Positions 60,121 through 64,000 of a stretch of 64,000 bases of DNA are shown here, one piece after another (position 1 is the stretch's first letter; each line of letters opens with the position of its first letter). The notes under the pieces were generated by a model. The model was not told the origin of the DNA, searched no databases, and was given only the letters and a program-made list of their open reading frames with translations. Source of the stretch: Massilia eburnea (GTDB lineage: Bacteria; Pseudomonadota; Gammaproteobacteria; Burkholderiales; Burkholderiaceae_D); assembly GCF_009720745.1 (NCBI RefSeq), contig NZ_WNKX01000003.1, positions 124,001-188,000 of the forward strand. Direction: 5' to 3'. Made by a program: the position numbers and the translations under genes.

Positions 60121-61805
60121 TCAGCCGCCGCGAACTTGCAAAGGCTCATGCACCATGCTGATGCGGTCGACCGGATGGCAGTCGTGGAACTGCAGCGGTG
60201 CAGCTGCGTCGACCAGGTAGACAGCGTCATCACAGCTTGGATCGACTGCCACCCGCACCGGCCAACGGCCGCGCAAACGCGCGCTGTCGAACCAATGTTC
60301 GGTCTCGGCACGCACGCAGCTGAAATAGCGGCCCTGCACGCAAATTCCCTCGGCGGTGACCCATGCCTCGCAGGTCGGGAGCAGGCAGCGGCGCACCAGG
60401 TCTTCCGGGAACTGCCTGAGCGATGCACCACGCAGGCGCGCTCCCCAGTCCCAGAGCTGCAGCGGCGCCCAGTTCCCGGCGTCCCTGGAGTGGTTGTAGG
60501 CGAGCAGGCGGTCCAGCACAATGCGCCGGAACTCGGCTAGCGTGAGCAAGCCATCCATCGCTTTTCCGGTGCCGCTGGCGGCGCTGCCGAAACAGCTGCG
60601 CAACGCCGGCAGCCAGCGGCGCTCCGGCACTTCATAGTCGGGCACGCAGCGCACGTGGAAGTTCGCCAGCAAGGTATCACGGTGGGCGCGCGCCATCAGT
60701 TCCGGCGCCAGCAGCAGACGATCAGGCAGGTGGCTGCATGGCCACTCCTGCTGCGCCAGCAGGCGTCCATGGCGGCGCGCCAGGCGGGTTTTGTCCGCCG
60801 CACAGCTGGCCAGCGCCTCATGGCCGGACTCCAGCCAGCCGCATCCAGCGAGGCGTAAAAGCCCACGACCATGCCGCTGAATACGTCCGTGACCACGTAC
60901 AGGACAGGCGTCCCAACCAGCACATTACGGTCCTGGGCGTGCAGCAGCTGCATGGAAAACGGCAGCATCTCCAGCCGGAAGGCGGCGCCGGGCCGGCCGC
61001 GCAGCGCCACAGGCGCGCCATCCGGCAAGGGAGCCGGCAACGCCGGTCCGCCAATCATGTGACCGTGCTCGAGCCAGTAGTTGAACTGGCCGAAACTTGG
61101 CAGCGCCCCGCTGGCCGGCGTGCGCCGGACCCGGCGCGAATAAGGGTCCGCCGTGCGCTCACACAAAAAGTCCCTGAGCAGATCGCTGTAGGCGGCGCGA
61201 CGGACAAAATGCGTGTGCGCAGCGGCATGGCGCGCGGCAGCCAGGTGAAATATGGTGCGCATCGCTTCATCGATATTGATCCCCGGTGATCCGCCATCCT
61301 TGCGCGGACGGCCGCGCTTCACGCCGGGCGTCGCCAGCCGCGTCTTGCCTGGCCCGCCGGAGTTTGCATAGTCGGGCAGCAGCGCGTTCGGCGTTTGCCC
61401 GCGCTGCCAGAAGCGGCGCAAATAGCGGTAGATTGTCGGATGGGATATGCCATGGCGGCGCGCCGCCTCCTGCACCAGTTCACCGCGCCGGCGCGCTTCA
61501 TAGATGGCTGGTTCCTGCTCCACCAAGTCCGCCAGCATTTGCCAGGCCCGGTCGCGCGCCTCCAGATACTTTGGCGGCAGCGCTTGCTGGTTGGCCAGCA
61601 CCAGGTAAGGGTCGGCTTCCAGCTTGCGCGCACGCCCCAGGGCCAGGGCGGATTCCAGCACTGGCAGCCGGTGCCTCTCGACTTTCGCAGTGGTGCAAGC
61701 CAGGTCGAAAACATAGGCGACGCCAGTCAGGACATCGATCCAGAGTATCCGGACCGTGCGCCGATTCGGTTCGTCCCATTCGAGGAGATCGTTTCGCAAT
61801 AACAT
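60121..61805 (-). pseudogene. TnsB/Mu-type transposase, frameshifted and decayed
   Basis: Frame 1 (61805 to about 60840) matches TnsB-like proteins from the true start: MLLRNDLLEWDEPNRRTVRILWID, the helix-turn-helix GISHPTIYRYLRRFWQRG, KRGRPRK and VLYVVTDVFSGMVVGFYASLD, with the first catalytic Asp. Homology then continues in another frame as GWLESGHEALASCAADKTRLARRHG to the end, with C-terminal LRQFPEDLVRRCLLPTCEA and the stop at 60121. The switch falls in a GGCT tandem repeat at 60832-60840 that looks one four-base unit short. The usual second Asp (in VDRGEL) and Glu (in KGIVE) are replaced, and some 15-20 residues are missing, so it is inactive. No tnsA or tnsC is present. Confidence 0.78.
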
Positions 61806-62119
61806 CCGTCACCTTTCAAAGAGGATCACGGATCGATACCCACGCAAGTTTCACACCAAGCAATCTTGGCGGAAAAGACGCTCTGAAGCCAGCTGATAGC
61901 GTGCAAGTGGTGCGCAAACGCACTGTACTTGTGCGCGCCTCGGCGCAATTACGTAACAATACGTAGAGGGAGGATCGCCGGTTCGGATAAATCAGCCGAA
62001 GCCGCTTATGATTTCTTTCAAAAAGTCGAGCTTTCTTTGACCCATCGAAATACTTTACATAGAGTCTGTTCCTTTGCTGCGACCGCCAGGGTCGCAACAG
62101 CAATTCTGGAGAATTGAGC
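61806..62119. other. Intergenic region between transposase remnant and GH62
   Basis: No convincing gene is seen. It contains an imperfect hairpin at 61904-61931 (CAAGT..GTGCG, CGCAC..ACTTG), an ACGTAACAATACGT dyad near 61950, and the GH62 promoter at 62037-62065. GAAAGGTGACGG near 61810 (minus strand) is a ribosome site for the transposase. I found no clear transposon end repeat or target duplication. Confidence 0.5.
62037..62065 (+). promoter_or_regulatory. Sigma-70 promoter of GH62
   Basis: TTGACC at 62037-62042, a 17-base spacer and TAGAGT at 62060-62065, followed by a leader of about 48 bases. The boxes of the shared six-copy module are absent here. Confidence 0.55.
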
Positions 62120-63157
62120 TTGAGAGCTATACGTTCTATTTTCGGCGTGGCCGCAATGGCTGCACTGGCAGCGTGCAGCGCCCCGGGTGCCATACCTGGC
62201 GCCACTGCATTCAACTGGACATCCAGCGCCCCGCTGATCTCGCCGCAGCCGGCGCCAGACCGGACCATCTATGCTGTTAAAGATCCATCCATCATCCACA
62301 CAGGCGGCAAGTATCACGTGTTCATGACGACCGCCGGATCCGATGGCTGGGGACTGGCATACACGAGCTTTGAGAAGTGGTCCGATGCATCGTCTGCGGA
62401 AATAGTCCCGCTTGCCAAATCTCCGATGGGACCGGGTTACCGCGCTGCGCCGCAGGTGTTTTACTTCGCGCCGCAAAAGACCTGGTATCTGATTTACCAG
62501 GGCGCCGATCCGCTTTACTCGACATCGAACGATATTGGCAATCCCTTATCCTGGAGCGCCCCCAAACCCTTTTTCCGCGCCACTCCCGACATCATCAAGC
62601 CGCCTCAGGGCAATGGCTGGCTGGATTTCTGGGTGATTTGTGACGAAGAAAAGTGCTATCTTTTCAATACCGACGACCACGGCCGCCTGCTGCGCTCCGA
62701 AACGGCGGTCGGCCAGTTTCCGAATGGCTTCCATAACACGGTCGCCGTCATCAGCGAAAAAACGGAGGACCTGTTCGAGGCCAGCAACACCTACCGGATT
62801 GCGGGAACGCATACCTACATTACCCTTGTCGAGGCGATCTCGCCGAAGGGGCGTTACTTCCGTATCTGGAAGAGCAGCACCCTCGATGGAAAATGGGAGC
62901 CCTTCTCGTCTGCGCCGATGAATGCATTTGCCAGCCGCGACAATGTTGGACAGTTGTGGTCGGAAGGGATCTCGCACGGCGAGATGATACGAACCAACGC
63001 CGATCAAACCATGACGATCGATCCTTGCCGCCCGCTCGAATACCTCTTCCAAGGCAACGACCCGGCAGTGCGCGTGGACGACTACATCAGGATTCCCTAT
63101 CGCCTGGGCGTTATCACGGCAAAAGGAGAGAATCCGGTGAGCGCGCTCTGCCGCTAA
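62120..63157 (+). CDS. GH62 alpha-L-arabinofuranosidase, lipoprotein
   Basis: 345 residues starting at a TTG (62120), which lies eight bases after CTGGAG; a TTG at 62114 is in frame but too close to that ribosome site. Lipobox LAAC ends the signal peptide. GH62 residues are in place: YAVKDPSIIHTGGKYHVF (base Asp55), GNGWLDFWVICDEEKCYLF (Asp169) and TEDLFEASNTYRIAGTHTYI (acid Glu220). GH62 enzymes remove single arabinofuranosyl side groups from arabinoxylan or arabinan, and a similar linkage occurs on some xyloglucans. It converges on the GH95 gene, 30 bases away. Confidence 0.9.
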   Translation: MRAIRSIFGVAAMAALAACSAPGAIPGATAFNWTSSAPLISPQPAPDRTIYAVKDPSIIHTGGKYHVFMTTAGSDGWGLAYTSFEKWSDASSAEIVPLAKSPMGPGYRAAPQVFYFAPQKTWYLIYQGADPLYSTSNDIGNPLSWSAPKPFFRATPDIIKPPQGNGWLDFWVICDEEKCYLFNTDDHGRLLRSETAVGQFPNGFHNTVAVISEKTEDLFEASNTYRIAGTHTYITLVEAISPKGRYFRIWKSSTLDGKWEPFSSAPMNAFASRDNVGQLWSEGISHGEMIRTNADQTMTIDPCRPLEYLFQGNDPAVRVDDYIRIPYRLGVITAKGENPVSALCR

Positions 63158-63187
63158 GAGCCAACGCGCCCTTTTTCCATCGCATTT

Positions 63188-64000
63188 TTATGGCAGCTGC
63201 GCGTAAATGCCCTGGCTGTCCAGAACCACTTCGCTGAGCTTGCCCCGATAACGAAGCTTCACGCGCGCTGCAGGAGGCCCGGCGAGGCGCAATCCCGTCA
63301 ACCGGCCGTCGCGCCAGGCGAGATCGACCGACAGCGCGCCGCGGGCCCGGATTCCCCGCACTTCGCCATTCTTCCACGCGGCCGGAAGCGCTGGCAGCAG
63401 CAAGACTTCACCGCCCCAGGACTGCAGCAGCATTTCCATGATGCCGGCGGCACCGCCAAAATTCCCGTCGATCTGGAACGGAGGATGCGCATCGAACATG
63501 TTCGGATAGGTGCGCATCGGACCAGTGAGCCCCTTGAGCACCGAGTAGGCGCGATCCCCGTCGCCCATGCGCGCCCACAGGCACACGCGCCAGGCGGTGC
63601 CCCAGCCGGTGGCGAAGTCGCCGCGCCGGATGAGTGAGATGCGTGCCGCCTGCAGCATTTCCGGCGTATCGCGCACGTTGATCTGGCTGCTCGGATACAC
63701 GGCATACAGGTGGGATACGTGGCGGTGATGCTGGTCGGGCGCTTGCGCATCCCAGTCCTCCAGCCATTCCTGCAACTGCCCTTGTTGGCCGATGCGGTCC
63801 GGCGCCAGGCGCTCGCGCGCCGCACGGATCTGCACCAGCAGCGGCGCCTCCTGCTGCAGGATGTGCGCCGCCTCCAGCGTATGGGTAAACAGGTCGCGCA
63901 GGATCTGGCGGTCCATGGCCGGCCCGGCGACGAGCGACGAGCCGAAAGCATGCGGGTTTTCGGGCGAGAGCGAAGGCGACGTGATGAGGCCACGTCCGCG
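63188..64000 (-). CDS. GH95 alpha-L-fucosidase (partial, C-terminal part; cut by window edge)
   Basis: About 270 C-terminal residues are visible, open to the window end. SPSLSPENPHAFGSSLVAGPAMDRQILRDLF, HRHVSHLYAVYPSSQI, GDFATGWGTAWRVCLWARMGDGDRAY and AHPPFQIDGNFGGAAGIMEMLLQSWGGEVLLLPALP are GH95 signatures; the Asp of QIDGNFGG corresponds to a conserved active-site residue. GH95 enzymes hydrolyse alpha-1,2-linked L-fucose, the linkage of fucosylated xyloglucan side chains, by inversion. Its promoter lies outside the window. Confidence 0.92.
   Translation of the reverse strand, partial: RGRGLITSPSLSPENPHAFGSSLVAGPAMDRQILRDLFTHTLEAAHILQQEAPLLVQIRAARERLAPDRIGQQGQLQEWLEDWDAQAPDQHHRHVSHLYAVYPSSQINVRDTPEMLQAARISLIRRGDFATGWGTAWRVCLWARMGDGDRAYSVLKGLTGPMRTYPNMFDAHPPFQIDGNFGGAAGIMEMLLQSWGGEVLLLPALPAAWKNGEVRGIRARGALSVDLAWRDGRLTGLRLAGPPAARVKLRYRGKLSEVVLDSQGIYAQLP

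Noticed and set aside
61816..62268. Possible TnsA remnant upstream of the transposase on the minus strand
   Set aside because: No endonuclease motif could be recognised, and the frame overlaps the GH62 promoter and signal-peptide region.
1..64000. Search for tRNA, rRNA, CRISPR arrays, attachment sites and a replication origin
   Set aside because: No cloverleaf, regular short repeat array, integrase gene or DnaA-box cluster could be recognised by reading.

Overview
The window is GC-rich, densely coded and lacks rRNA, tRNA or CRISPR arrays. Outer-membrane TonB receptors, a Gram-negative porin, a PEP-CTERM protein, Tat substrates and the gene families present suggest a betaproteobacterium, most likely of the Massilia/Duganella group (Oxalobacteraceae). 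That placement is inference from gene content, not from a marker gene. Most of the window (about 1-48.4 kb and 62-64 kb) is a glycan-utilisation island whose best-fitting substrate is fucosylated, acetylated plant xyloglucan. It encodes two GH74 endo-xyloglucanases, a GH31 alpha-xylosidase with a PA14 insert, a CE20-like xyloglucan acetylesterase, further esterases, two GH29 and one GH95 alpha-L-fucosidase, a GH62 arabinofuranosidase, a GH3 beta-glycosidase, two GH97s, a GH27, and a TonB receptor with a large surface lipoprotein.

Layout. 1-5.6 kb: a truncated SGNH esterase, a DUF418 membrane protein, an anion permease, and a coupled esterase/GH29 pair on the minus strand. 5.7-11.4 kb (plus strand): a KDG-type sugar kinase, an Ig-repeat lipoprotein and a TonB receptor, closed by a strong terminator. 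11.5-26.3 kb (minus strand): a GH74 gene and a 13-gene catabolic operon read from 26,244 down to 13,789. It carries sugar mutarotase, split UxaA-type dehydratase, aldose dehydrogenase, diketo-acid hydrolase, FucP permease, SDR, GH97, Zn-dehydrogenase, tagaturonate reductase-like enzyme, lactonase and two FCD-family regulators. Together with the kinase, these families can build a non-phosphorylating L-fucose route to pyruvate and lactate and, in parallel, an L-galactose/L-galactonate route to KDPG. 26.4-30.7 kb: a LysR regulator diverging from a porin, a ModA-like binding protein and an MHS-type carboxylate transporter. 30.7-39.6 kb (minus strand): a five-gene operon CE20 esterase, polysaccharide deacetylase, GH97, GH31, GH27. 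39.8-49.7 kb (plus strand): GH29, lipoprotein GH74, PEP-CTERM protein, acyltransferase-like membrane protein, GH3, and an orphan solute-binding protein.

49.8-54.9 kb (minus strand) is a four-gene ABC export operon (ATPase, unusually long tandem-fused adaptor, lipoprotein adaptor, MacB-like permease). 55.0-59.9 kb (minus strand) is an operon joining a Tat-exported flavin amine oxidase, a c-type cytochrome, an exported RidA protein and a second TonB receptor, apparently read from a sigma-54 promoter. 60.1-61.8 kb is a decayed TnsB/Mu-type transposase. The right edge holds GH62 and a truncated GH95.

The most striking non-coding signal is a promoter module present six times with fixed geometry (two upstream boxes, a TTGCSS -35 and a CAnnAT -10). 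It stands before the SGNH esterase, the esterase/GH29 pair, the KDG kinase, the lipoprotein/TonB pair, the fucose operon and the CE20 operon, tying the dispersed units into one apparent regulon. Several promoters in the window put the start codon at the predicted transcription start, suggesting leaderless mRNAs.
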